This document shows, piece after piece, positions 34,812-41,402 of a stretch of 64,000 bases of DNA (the first letter of the stretch is position 1; the number at the start of each line of letters is the position of its first letter). The notes under the pieces are model-generated. The model was not told the DNA's origin and made no database searches. It saw only the letters and a program-made list of their open reading frames with translations. The DNA is from Clostridium disporicum (lineage in GTDB: Bacteria; Bacillota; Clostridia; Clostridiales; Clostridiaceae): contig NZ_CYZX01000007.1 in NCBI RefSeq assembly GCF_001405015.1, positions 91,975-155,974 on the forward strand, written 5' to 3'. The translations under genes and the position numbers were made by a program.

Positions 34812-34846
34812 AAATACCTGGCGGAAGTTTACCGCCAGGTATTTTT
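34811..34846. terminator. Bidirectional terminator between lysine operon and ttcA-like gene
   Basis: AAAATACCTGGCGG (34811-34824) pairs with CCGCCAGGTATTTT (34832-34845). A and T tracts on both sides serve both converging genes; the minus-strand stop codon lies at its base. Confidence 0.93.
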
Positions 34847-35570
34847 ATATTTTTTTAATTTCGTCCTTATTCCATATATATAATTGATCTGAATTATTTA
34901 AAGCAGAAAAGAGTTTATTTTTAAGATTAGGAAAAGTGCTGTTTAGATTTTTTATTAAATCCTTAACCTCTTGTCTTTTAGTATGTCCATCAGCAGGACA
35001 AGGATTCTTTATAATTGGGTAATTATAATCTTTAACAGCCTTTTTTATCATATATTCATCTATATAAACCATGGGTCTAATTATTGTAAGATTAAATTTT
35101 TCCATATATGATTTTGGAGCAAAACAGTTTACTCTACCTTCATAAAACATAGTCATAACAAAGGTTTCTACTGCATCATCTTTATGATGTCCTAATGCAA
35201 CCTTAGTACAGCCAAGTTTCATGGCTGCATCATTTAATGCACCACGTCTCAATTTTGCACATAAAGAGCAAGGATTTTTTTCATTTTTAATATCAAAAAC
35301 GATTTTAGCTATGTCAGTTTGAATTTCGTAAAAAGGAACATTTATTTTTTTGCATAATGTATGTAGAGGACCATTGTCCACATCTCCAGGATTTAAAGTT
35401 ATAGCTATCAAATCAAATTTTTGAGGAGAAAACTTTTGATAATTTTTTAGGATATGAAGAAGAGTAACGGAATCTTTTCCACCTGAAAGACCAACAGCAA
35501 TCTTATCACCATCGCTTATCATATTAAAATCATTTATAGCTTGTCTTGTTTTGCTTAATAACTTTTGCAT
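34845..35570 (-). CDS. TtcA-like tRNA 2-thiocytidine synthetase (PP-loop ATPase)
   Basis: This 241-residue PP-loop ATPase has SGGKDS at 29-34, which binds ATP in adenylation of a tRNA base. Cysteines C101 and C104 in PCSLCAKLRRG and C191 in NPCPADGHTKRQ are placed to hold the 4Fe-4S cluster of TtcA-type enzymes, and GHHKDDAVET is also conserved. TtcA thiolates C32 of some tRNAs; related proteins modify other positions, so the exact base is inferred. The start follows GAGAGGAG on the minus strand. It is a single gene, divergent from the agr operon. Confidence 0.85.
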   Translation of the reverse strand: MQKLLSKTRQAINDFNMISDGDKIAVGLSGGKDSVTLLHILKNYQKFSPQKFDLIAITLNPGDVDNGPLHTLCKKINVPFYEIQTDIAKIVFDIKNEKNPCSLCAKLRRGALNDAAMKLGCTKVALGHHKDDAVETFVMTMFYEGRVNCFAPKSYMEKFNLTIIRPMVYIDEYMIKKAVKDYNYPIIKNPCPADGHTKRQEVKDLIKNLNSTFPNLKNKLFSALNNSDQLYIWNKDEIKKI

Positions 35571-35943
35571 ATAGAACTACTCCTCTCAGTATTGTTTAAT
35601 CTGTACATATTTTATCAGAGAATAGACTATTGTACAAATAGAATTAATTTTAACAAATATTGAAGATAGTGATAATAGTATCTTTATACTTAATAATTAA
35701 GATGAAGAGTTTGTTATTAAAAAAGAATAATAAATATACAAAAAGCACCATTAAATTATATAGTTGGTGATTTTTTTGTTATTTCTATGAAATACAAACA
35801 AAAATAGCGAAATAATACGAAAAATATGGAAAAAATATTTAATTAGTACTATAATATAATTAAAGTATTTAAATATATAAAAAACTTTACAGAAATTAGA
35901 TAATTAAAAAAGTTATATGTAAAATTCGGTTTTAGGGGGAAAT
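35571..35943. promoter_or_regulatory. Divergent intergenic region: terminator-like hairpin and agr operon promoter
   Basis: No gene is seen in these 373 bases. A hairpin-like CACCA...TGGTG followed by seven T (about 35746-35779) resembles a weak terminator in the plus direction. A TATAAT at 35850-35855 with TGGAAA 17 nt upstream (35827-35832) is the best promoter for the downstream operon and would leave a leader of about 80 nt. GGGGGAAAT sits just before the ATG at 35944. I see no direct-repeat operator typical of AgrA. Confidence 0.5.
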
Positions 35944-36501
35944 ATGATTGAAACAATTTTGATAGCATTTATTGTTTCGAAAATCAAGGGCTTTGATATA
36001 AAACCTTTATTTAAAACGTGGACAATATATCCAACTATTTTGTTAGAGCTTCTGTATTTAATCGGACAAGCTATGATATTTTTAGAAAATTATGAAGCGA
36101 TTAGATATATGGGAGTGATGAAATCTGCATATTTATGTTCATACTTGTTTTTAGTTTTTAAATATGAAATATATTGGAGTGCTATAATAGGAGCAGTTTT
36201 TACGCTATTAGGAGGTTTGCTTAATGATATTGTTATTAAAGCTAATGGAGGATTTATGCCAGTCTATCCTACAATATCATGTCTTACAGGATATGTTAAT
36301 AAAGATACTTTGAATTTAGTAGATAATCTGCATATATTAGGCAGCGAGGCGACTAAATTTAAGATACTAACCGATTACATAGATTTAGGGTACAGTATAC
36401 TTAGTATTGGAGATGTATTGATAAGAATATTTGTATTTTTAATAATATTTAACTCTATAAGAAAAATTAATGTACAAACTAAGGAGGAATTAAAATGTTA
36501 A
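35944..36501 (+). CDS. DUF5317-like membrane protein in agr operon
   Basis: This 185-residue integral membrane protein starts directly after TTAGGGGGAAAT. About five hydrophobic segments are visible, with NGGFMPVYP in an extramembrane loop near 100-110, a pattern I associate with DUF5317. It overlaps the next gene by 7 nt, and that gene in turn overlaps agrB by 8 nt. From memory, the agr locus of C. perfringens also has uncharacterised genes upstream of agrB. A role in export, sensing or membrane organisation of the peptide signal is a guess from position only. Confidence 0.7.
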   Translation: MIETILIAFIVSKIKGFDIKPLFKTWTIYPTILLELLYLIGQAMIFLENYEAIRYMGVMKSAYLCSYLFLVFKYEIYWSAIIGAVFTLLGGLLNDIVIKANGGFMPVYPTISCLTGYVNKDTLNLVDNLHILGSEATKFKILTDYIDLGYSILSIGDVLIRIFVFLIIFNSIRKINVQTKEELKC

Positions 36502-36962
36502 AAGTTCCAATATTTGAATTTATTGCAAGATTAATACCAGAAGCTTTTATATTTATGTTTGCAGCATATACTTTCTCAAAGGTAAAAATAGAAAAGAAGA
36601 AATACTTAATGGCAAGTTTTTTATTAGGGATAAGTGTGTTTATAATAAGAATGTTACCTATAAATTATGGAGTACATACAATTTTAAATATTATTATATT
36701 AACTGTAATTGCTACTAGTATTAATAAAATAAATATGGTTAATGCAATAAAATCAACAATAATTACTACAGTATTTTTGTTTGTTTTAGAAGGAATAAGT
36801 GTTCTTATACTTAGTAGTATTTATGGAGAAGAGTTACAAAATATGTTTCAGGATTCAAAATTAAAAATAATATTAGGATTACCTTCATTGATAATTTTTG
36901 GGGTAATTGTTATTGGTTACTACACATATTTAAGTAAAAGGAATAAATTAAGCTATGTTTAG
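36495..36962 (+). CDS. Hypothetical membrane protein in agr operon
   Basis: This 155-residue protein has about five predicted membrane helices and short basic loops (KVKIEKKKY). The start lies 9 nt after AAGGAGGAA and 7 nt before the previous stop. I do not recognise a family. The size and topology are faintly like the membrane part of an AgrC-type sensor, but there is no histidine kinase domain: the frame ends after the last helix (GYYTYLSKRNKLSYV). It overlaps agrB by 8 nt, which indicates coupled translation and a shared purpose. Whether it senses, imports or processes the peptide is unknown. Confidence 0.65.
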   Translation: MLKVPIFEFIARLIPEAFIFMFAAYTFSKVKIEKKKYLMASFLLGISVFIIRMLPINYGVHTILNIIILTVIATSINKINMVNAIKSTIITTVFLFVLEGISVLILSSIYGEELQNMFQDSKLKIILGLPSLIIFGVIVIGYYTYLSKRNKLSYV

Positions 36963-37617
36963 TGTTGATAGTATAGCTGAAGCAATCACTGAAATAATAA
37001 CAAAAGAAGTTAATTTGGAGTGTGAAAAAAAAGATGTAGTTAAGTATGGGATTTTTGCTTTTATTCAAATAACATTATCACTTTTATGTGTAGTTGTTTT
37101 TGGAGCAATTTTCAACGTTACTATAGAGGCTTTAATCGTATCTTTTGTTACATCAATTTTAAGAAAAAATTCAGGGGGGATTCATGCTAGTGAACCTGGA
37201 ATATGCTTAATAATAGGGACATTTGCGACTATTATTATAGCGTTAATAAGTAAAAGTATAAATATAAATGTAGATTTAATTATTTTCCTTGGAGTCATAA
37301 TATTTACATATTCTTATTATTTGATATATAAGCTAGCACCAGTCGATAGTGTCTCAAAGCCTATTCGTAAAAAAGAAAAAAGAACAAGATTGAAGAAAAA
37401 TTCAATTATAATTTTAACTATCTATTTATTTATATCTATACTAAATATAATAGCGTTGAAATTAGGCGGAAATAGTGAATTTGCTGTATACACTATGTGT
37501 ATTTATTTAAGTATAATATGGCAGATATTTTCATTAACCCAAATAGGACATAAAATTTTAGGAGAAATTGATAAGAGATTAATGAGAGTTTTATATGAAG
37601 GGAGGTGTAGGGAATGA
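36955..37617 (+). CDS. agrB: AgrB-like peptide-processing membrane endopeptidase
   Basis: AgrB cleaves the C-terminal tail of AgrD and forms the thiolactone ring of the autoinducing peptide. The 220-residue protein has five to six hydrophobic segments. Catalytic residues are visible as H77 and C84 in GGIHASEPGICLI, the same numbering as I recall for staphylococcal AgrB. A basic loop KPIRKKEKRTRLKK (about 138-151) is typical of the family. The gene overlaps its upstream neighbour by 8 nt and agrD by 4 nt (ATGA). No agrC or agrA follows. Confidence 0.92.
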   Translation: MFSVDSIAEAITEIITKEVNLECEKKDVVKYGIFAFIQITLSLLCVVVFGAIFNVTIEALIVSFVTSILRKNSGGIHASEPGICLIIGTFATIIIALISKSININVDLIIFLGVIIFTYSYYLIYKLAPVDSVSKPIRKKEKRTRLKKNSIIILTIYLFISILNIIALKLGGNSEFAVYTMCIYLSIIWQIFSLTQIGHKILGEIDKRLMRVLYEGRCRE

Positions 37618-37739
37618 AAAAGAAGATATTAACGGGAATAGCGACTATAGCAACTTTAGTAGCATCAGTAGTAGCAACATCTGCTTGTATTTGGGGATGG
37701 TACCAACCAGAAGAACCAGCTTGTCTAAGAGATGAATAA
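37614..37739 (+). CDS. agrD: AgrD-like autoinducing peptide precursor (41 aa)
   Basis: The ATG at 37614 overlaps the agrB stop and lies 7 nt after GGGAGGTG. The 41-residue product has an amphipathic, Ala/Val-rich leader (MKKKILTGIATIATLVASVV), the core ATSACIWGW and an acidic tail YQPEEPACLRDE. C25 is the expected ring cysteine; by comparison with the C. perfringens signal CLWFT (from memory), a five-residue thiolactone CIWGW is predicted. The PEEP tail is the usual AgrB recognition region. A second cysteine, C36, lies in the tail and should be removed. The exact N-terminal cut cannot be read. Confidence 0.9.
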   Translation: MKKKILTGIATIATLVASVVATSACIWGWYQPEEPACLRDE

Positions 37740-37752
37740 AATTTAAAGGCTT

Positions 37753-37780
37753 GAGGCTGTAGTTCAGCCTCACTTTAATT
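37753..37780 (+). terminator. Weak hairpin after agrD
   Basis: GAGGCT (37753-37758) pairs with AGCCTC (37766-37771), followed by ACTTTAATT. It may partly terminate or stabilise the agr transcript before the GGDEF gene 27 nt on. Confidence 0.5.
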
Positions 37781-37797
37781 ATTACGAGGGATAATTT

Positions 37798-39474
37798 ATG
37801 CAAAATGATAAGAGGAAACAAGTAAATGAAATAGTATCAATTGTTAAATTAGCATCACTTTTATTAAGTGGTATAATTCTATGTAAATACTTTTTTACAG
37901 ATGATAGCTTAATGTTTAGTTTTCCAGGGGGAATCTATTCTAATTTGAGTTTATTTTTACCTTTATTGTTATTATTACTAATATACTTTATTTGGACATT
38001 CTCAACAATAAATAGGATAAAAAATAAGCATAGTATATTGATTGGTGAAATAGAAAAAATTATATTTATTTTAATATTTTCAATTATAATTTTTATTTCA
38101 GGAAGTTATGAGAGTCAATATAAATTTCTTTACTTATTTATAATAATTACTACGACTATACAATCAGGAATGAAAAAGGGGCTAATTGTTGCTGTAATTT
38201 CGTCGATAATTATATTGATGATGGATTTATTAATGTTTCAAGGTAGTGGAGTAAATTGGTATTTTGAAAATGATTTAATATTAGTCGGAATTTTTATGTT
38301 GACAGCTTGGCCTTTAGGGTTTTATGTTAAAATTGAAGGTGAGCATATAAAAAAACTTGAGAATATGGTTAATTATGATGGTCTTACTAATGTATATAAT
38401 CATAGATATTTTCAAGATAAATTAAAAGAGAAAGTTGAGATTGGGAGAAAGGAAAGTAAACCTGTATCCATGATCTTTATAGATATAGATTATTTTAAAC
38501 ATTACAATGATTTATACGGTCATCAGAAAGGTGATAATATTCTTAAAGAATTAGCTGCTATTGTTTCTAATTCGGTGAGAGAAGAAGATATTGTTGCAAG
38601 ATATGGTGGAGAAGAATTTGCTGTTATTTTAGATGATACTACTGAAAAAGAAGCTTTAGAAATAGCAGAAAGAATAAGAGCAAATGTAGAAGAAACATAT
38701 TTTGAAGGGGAAGAAAATCAGCCGAAAGGTAAAATAACAACTTCAATAGGAGTTTCTGTTTTCCCGGATAAAGCTAAGGATGAAGTTGAGCTTATTAAAA
38801 GTGCTGATGATGCTTTATATAGAGCAAAATTCTTTAATAAAAATAGAGTAGAAACGTATATATCAATATTGGATGATTTAAAGAAAAATATTGATGATAA
38901 AGATATTGAACTTGTAACATCTATTAAAACATTAATTAGTATAATTAATGCAAAGGATAGATATACATATAGTCATGTTGAAAGAGTAGTTATATATAGC
39001 AGACTTTTGGCAGACAAGCTTAATCTTTCTGATGTTGATAAAAGTAATTTAATATATGGTGCATATATGCATGATATTGGTAAGATAAATATAGCTAAGG
39101 AAATATTGGTTAAGAGAATGAAGCTAGAAAAGGAAGAATGGGAAGAGTTAAAGCAGCATCCAGAGAATGGAGTAGAGATTATAAAATCTGTTGAATCTCT
39201 TAAGGATGTAATTCCGCTTATAAAACATCATCATGAAAGATATGATGGAAAAGGATATCCAGATGGATTAAGTGGAGAGAATATTCCTTATTTAGCAAGA
39301 GTGCTAACTGTTGTAGATAGTTTCGATGCTATGACTTCTAATAGACCTTATAATAGAAGAAAAAGTTACGAGGAAGGTATTGAGGAATTAAGAAAATGTA
39401 GTGGTGAACAATTTGACCCGGAAATTGCAAAAGCTTTTATTGAGGTAATAGAAAGTAATGTTGCATTTTTATAA
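37798..39474 (+). CDS. Membrane GGDEF and HD-GYP protein (c-di-GMP turnover)
   Basis: This 558-residue protein has an N-terminal membrane region of about six helices (15-175), a GGDEF domain and a C-terminal HD-GYP domain. The cyclase site is GGEEF (270-274), with an RxxD inhibitory site at R261-D264 five residues before it. The phosphodiesterase site shows H425-D426 in MHDIGK and HHERYDGKGYP at 478-488. Both catalytic halves look intact, so it may make and degrade c-di-GMP under control of the membrane part. It begins 58 nt after agrD, beyond a weak hairpin, so it may be cotranscribed with agr. The N-terminal ligand is unknown. Confidence 0.9.
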   Translation: MQNDKRKQVNEIVSIVKLASLLLSGIILCKYFFTDDSLMFSFPGGIYSNLSLFLPLLLLLLIYFIWTFSTINRIKNKHSILIGEIEKIIFILIFSIIIFISGSYESQYKFLYLFIIITTTIQSGMKKGLIVAVISSIIILMMDLLMFQGSGVNWYFENDLILVGIFMLTAWPLGFYVKIEGEHIKKLENMVNYDGLTNVYNHRYFQDKLKEKVEIGRKESKPVSMIFIDIDYFKHYNDLYGHQKGDNILKELAAIVSNSVREEDIVARYGGEEFAVILDDTTEKEALEIAERIRANVEETYFEGEENQPKGKITTSIGVSVFPDKAKDEVELIKSADDALYRAKFFNKNRVETYISILDDLKKNIDDKDIELVTSIKTLISIINAKDRYTYSHVERVVIYSRLLADKLNLSDVDKSNLIYGAYMHDIGKINIAKEILVKRMKLEKEEWEELKQHPENGVEIIKSVESLKDVIPLIKHHHERYDGKGYPDGLSGENIPYLARVLTVVDSFDAMTSNRPYNRRKSYEEGIEELRKCSGEQFDPEIAKAFIEVIESNVAFL

Positions 39475-39525
39475 AACCCACCTCCATCTAAGCAAAATGT
39501 TTTAGATGAAGATGGGTTCTTTTTT
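39475..39525 (+). terminator. Intrinsic terminator of the GGDEF/HD-GYP gene
   Basis: AACCCACCTCCATCTAA pairs, with G-U pairs, with TTAGATGAAGATGGGTT, and is followed by CTTTTTT. Confidence 0.85.
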
Positions 39526-39551
39526 ATGTAGTAAGTTTTAATTATATAAAG

Positions 39552-39627
39552 TGGTGACTTGTAGGGGAATCGAACCCCTGATTTCACCGTGAGAGGGTGA
39601 TGTCTTTACCTCTTGACCAACAAGCCA
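39552..39627 (-). tRNA. tRNA-Glu (anticodon CTC)
   Basis: Read on the minus strand, a 76-nt cloverleaf starts TGGCTTG and ends CAAGTCACCA, with CCA encoded. The acceptor stem pairs with one G-T. The anticodon stem-loop TCACC-CTCTCAC-GGTGA gives anticodon CTC (GAG codons). The T arm AGGGGTTCGATTCCCCT is perfect. In an AT-rich genome GAA codons dominate and are read by a TTC tRNA, so this is the minor glutamate isoacceptor, standing alone between two plus-strand genes. Confidence 0.95.
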
Positions 39628-39637
39628 CATTTCTTTC

Positions 39638-39665
39638 TTTATATAATATTACCGCTTTATGGCAA
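39638..39665 (-). promoter_or_regulatory. Promoter of tRNA-Glu
   Basis: On the minus strand TTGCCA (39665-39660) and TATAAA (39643-39638) are 16 nt apart, 10 nt upstream of the tRNA 5' end. Confidence 0.5.
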
Positions 39666-39704
39666 AATATTCATAAAGTATGAAAAATAATTGTGATATA
39701 TATC

Positions 39705-39733
39705 TTGATTTTAATGCGTTATTAAATTATAAT
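39705..39733 (+). promoter_or_regulatory. Promoter of queT
   Basis: TTGATT (39705-39710), a 17-nt spacer and a perfect TATAAT (39728-39733) lie about 20 nt before the preQ1 aptamer. Confidence 0.65.
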
Positions 39734-39754
39734 AAACGAGATAAATTTAATAGA

Positions 39755-39793
39755 AGACAGTTCGAAAGCCTCCTGTCTATAAATAAAACTAGG
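39755..39793 (+). promoter_or_regulatory. PreQ1 riboswitch, class I
   Basis: The aptamer reads AGACAGTTCGAAAGCC, TCCTGTCT and then ATAAATAAAACTAGG. GACAG pairs with CTGTC, the loop has the GTTC...CC pattern, and the A-rich tail ending AAAACTAGG can form the H-type pseudoknot, matching the Bacillus queC-type consensus. It precedes a terminator and queT. An apparent 78-codon frame over it (39680-39916) has no coding support. Confidence 0.88.
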
Positions 39794-39854
39794 TTAAATA
39801 AGATGTATAAGAATATTTATACATTGTTTATTTACTTATGCTTGTTTGTAACTG

Positions 39855-39895
39855 AGGCTATAGATTTTTATAAATCTATAGCCTTTATTATTTTC
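39855..39895 (+). terminator. PreQ1-controlled terminator
   Basis: AGGCTATAGATTT (39855-39867) pairs perfectly with AAATCTATAGCCT (39872-39884) and is followed by TTATTATTTT, 41 nt before queT. Confidence 0.85.
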
Positions 39896-39935
39896 AAGTT
39901 AAGAGGCTCTATTTAAGAAATAGGGGGAAATAAAA

Positions 39936-40454
39936 ATGAATCAGAATTTAACTAAAAGAATTGTAGTAACAGGAGTTATTGCTGCTCTGTACGCTGTATT
40001 AACTTTAATATTAGCACCAATAAGTTTTGGCCCAGTTCAATTCAGATTATCAGAAATTATGGTATTATTAGCCTTTGTTGATCCTTTATATATTTTAGGA
40101 CTAACTTTAGGATGTCTATTATCTAATATATTAGGTGGATATGGAATAATGGATGTAGTTTTTGGTTCTTTAGCAACATTTATGAGTTGTGTTGTTATAT
40201 ACTGGACTAAAAATACTATAAAGAATATTAAGGTATCATTGTTAGTTTCATCAATTTGGCCAACAATATTTAATGGATTAATAATTGGTTGGATGCTTCA
40301 TATAACTATAAATGTACCAATGCTTATAACAATGCTTCAAGTAGCATTTGGAGAATTTATTGTTGTTACAGTGATAGGGGTTCCTTTGGGTTCATTACTT
40401 GCAAAGAAGTACGGAAGATATTTTTTAAAATTAGGATTAGCTAAGAATATATAA
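39936..40454 (+). CDS. queT: QueT-type queuosine precursor transporter
   Basis: QueT proteins are ECF-type substrate-binding membrane components for preQ1 or queuine uptake. The 172-residue protein has about six hydrophobic segments. Typical features are the FGPVQFRLSEIMVLLAFVDP block (about 29-48), LGCLLSNILGGYGIMDVVFG and a basic C-terminus. The start is 8 nt after ATAGGGGGAAA. Regulation by the preQ1 riboswitch fits the role. Its ATPase and T-component are not in the window and are presumably shared. The product salvages the base used by Tgt, whose gene starts this window. Confidence 0.93.
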   Translation: MNQNLTKRIVVTGVIAALYAVLTLILAPISFGPVQFRLSEIMVLLAFVDPLYILGLTLGCLLSNILGGYGIMDVVFGSLATFMSCVVIYWTKNTIKNIKVSLLVSSIWPTIFNGLIIGWMLHITINVPMLITMLQVAFGEFIVVTVIGVPLGSLLAKKYGRYFLKLGLAKNI

Positions 40455-40469
40455 ATATAATTGAAACCA

Positions 40470-40500
40470 AGAGATGTGAAAGTTTTCATATCTCTTTTTT
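40470..40500 (+). terminator. Intrinsic terminator after queT
   Basis: AGAGATGTGAAA (40470-40481) pairs with TTTCATATCTCT (40484-40495) over a 2-nt gap and is followed by T residues. Confidence 0.88.
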
Positions 40501-40592
40501 ATATACAATATAGAAAATTAAAGGAATATTACATAGTAAATTGAGAGAAAATAACTTTATAAAATATTAATTTTTACAAAGGAGAAATAAAA

Positions 40593-40973
40593 ATGAAACT
40601 TAAAAGAGTTTTAGTAATTACATTAGTACTTATATTATCTTTATCGTTTTCTACTTTTGCAAGTAATAAAGAGAAATCACCTATTTTTATGGGAAAGGTT
40701 TCAGAAGTCATAAAAGATGAAAAAGAAAATAGTGTTAGAGTTAAAGCAAAAGGATATATTAAAGGATGCTCAGTATACGAAGAAGAATTAATTTTAATAG
40801 TTACTGAAGAAACTGAAATACTAGGAAATGAATGTGGAAATCAAGAGAAAGTGGAAAAGGAAGTTTGCGTTGGGGACTTAATATTTGCTAAATTAGATAA
40901 AGCAATGACTAAATCAATTCCTCCACAAGTAGTAGCTAAAAAGATACAGATATCAAAAGTCAATAAATCTTAA
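40593..40973 (+). CDS. Secreted hypothetical protein (126 aa)
   Basis: This 126-residue protein has a clear signal peptide (MKLKRVLVITLVLILSLSFS, probable cleavage after FASA-like TFAS near residue 24). No lipobox is present. The mature part is small, charged and probably beta-rich (KVSEVIKDEKENSVRVKAKG, ELILIVTEETEI), with three cysteines (C60, C80, C92 by count). It could be an OB-like domain. The start follows AAAGGAGAAAT. I do not recognise a family. It is a monocistronic gene that ends at a bidirectional terminator facing a small minus-strand gene. Confidence 0.7.
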   Translation: MKLKRVLVITLVLILSLSFSTFASNKEKSPIFMGKVSEVIKDEKENSVRVKAKGYIKGCSVYEEELILIVTEETEILGNECGNQEKVEKEVCVGDLIFAKLDKAMTKSIPPQVVAKKIQISKVNKS

Positions 40974-41010
40974 TAAATATAAAATTAAAGTTATTTAATT
41001 GAATTAAAAT

Positions 41011-41068
41011 AATGCTGAAGAGAAAATATATAAACACTAAAAAGTGTAATATTTCTTCAGCATTTTTT
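41011..41068. terminator. Bidirectional terminator
   Basis: AATGCTGAAGA near 41011 pairs with TCTTCAGCATT ending near 41063, enclosing a second ACACT/AGTGT hairpin (41035-41046), with T6 after and A-rich sequence before. It separates the secreted-protein gene from the minus-strand peptide gene. Confidence 0.8.
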
Positions 41069-41090
41069 GTTAAGTTACAAATAAGGTTAT

Positions 41091-41270
41091 TTATAAATCA
41101 TCAACATCCTGTTCTTCTCCGTAGCGTACTGTACCTTCGCAGGAAAAACTGTCATTAGGATTTTTTTCTATAAAATAACCATCATTAGGTTCTTTAGAAG
41201 GCTTAGCATGACTTGTACAAGATTTGAGTTGTACATCAGTAAGATCGTTTATCTTTTTCATTTTAGACAT
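41091..41270 (-). CDS. Small hypothetical peptide with two cysteines (59 aa)
   Basis: On the minus strand an ATG at 41270 follows AAAGGAGTATTTTAT and opens a 59-codon frame ending at 41091. The product begins MSKMKKINDLTDVQLKSCTS, continues HAKPSKEPNDGYFIEKNPND and ends SFSCEGTVRYGEEQDVDDL. It has two cysteines (C18, C44), no signal peptide and an acidic tail. A bidirectional terminator follows. It is transcribed divergently from a bicovalent-flavin oxidoreductase gene 132 bp away. The leader-like start and small-residue core recall a ribosomal peptide precursor, but no known maturase is adjacent and I claim no function. Confidence 0.65.
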   Translation of the reverse strand: MSKMKKINDLTDVQLKSCTSHAKPSKEPNDGYFIEKNPNDSFSCEGTVRYGEEQDVDDL

Positions 41271-41402
41271 ATAAAATACTCCTTTAATTTAGTTCTTGTA
41301 ATTATTATTAATAAATTATAATTATTTTATACTATAAAAAAATTAATAAATATATTATTATATATGTAAAAGAATATTTTATAGAAAAATTGAGGTGAAT
41401 AA

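Noticed and set aside
36495..36962. The 155-aa membrane protein as an AgrC receptor
   Set aside because: It has membrane helices but no histidine kinase domain and stops right after the last helix; no frameshifted kinase remnant follows, since agrB overlaps.
39680..39916. 78-codon frame upstream of queT
   Set aside because: It covers the preQ1 riboswitch and its terminator and has no SD.
41091..41270. The 59-aa peptide as a SCIFF (six-cysteine) ranthipeptide precursor
   Set aside because: It has only two cysteines, no SCIFF core and no radical-SAM maturase beside it.
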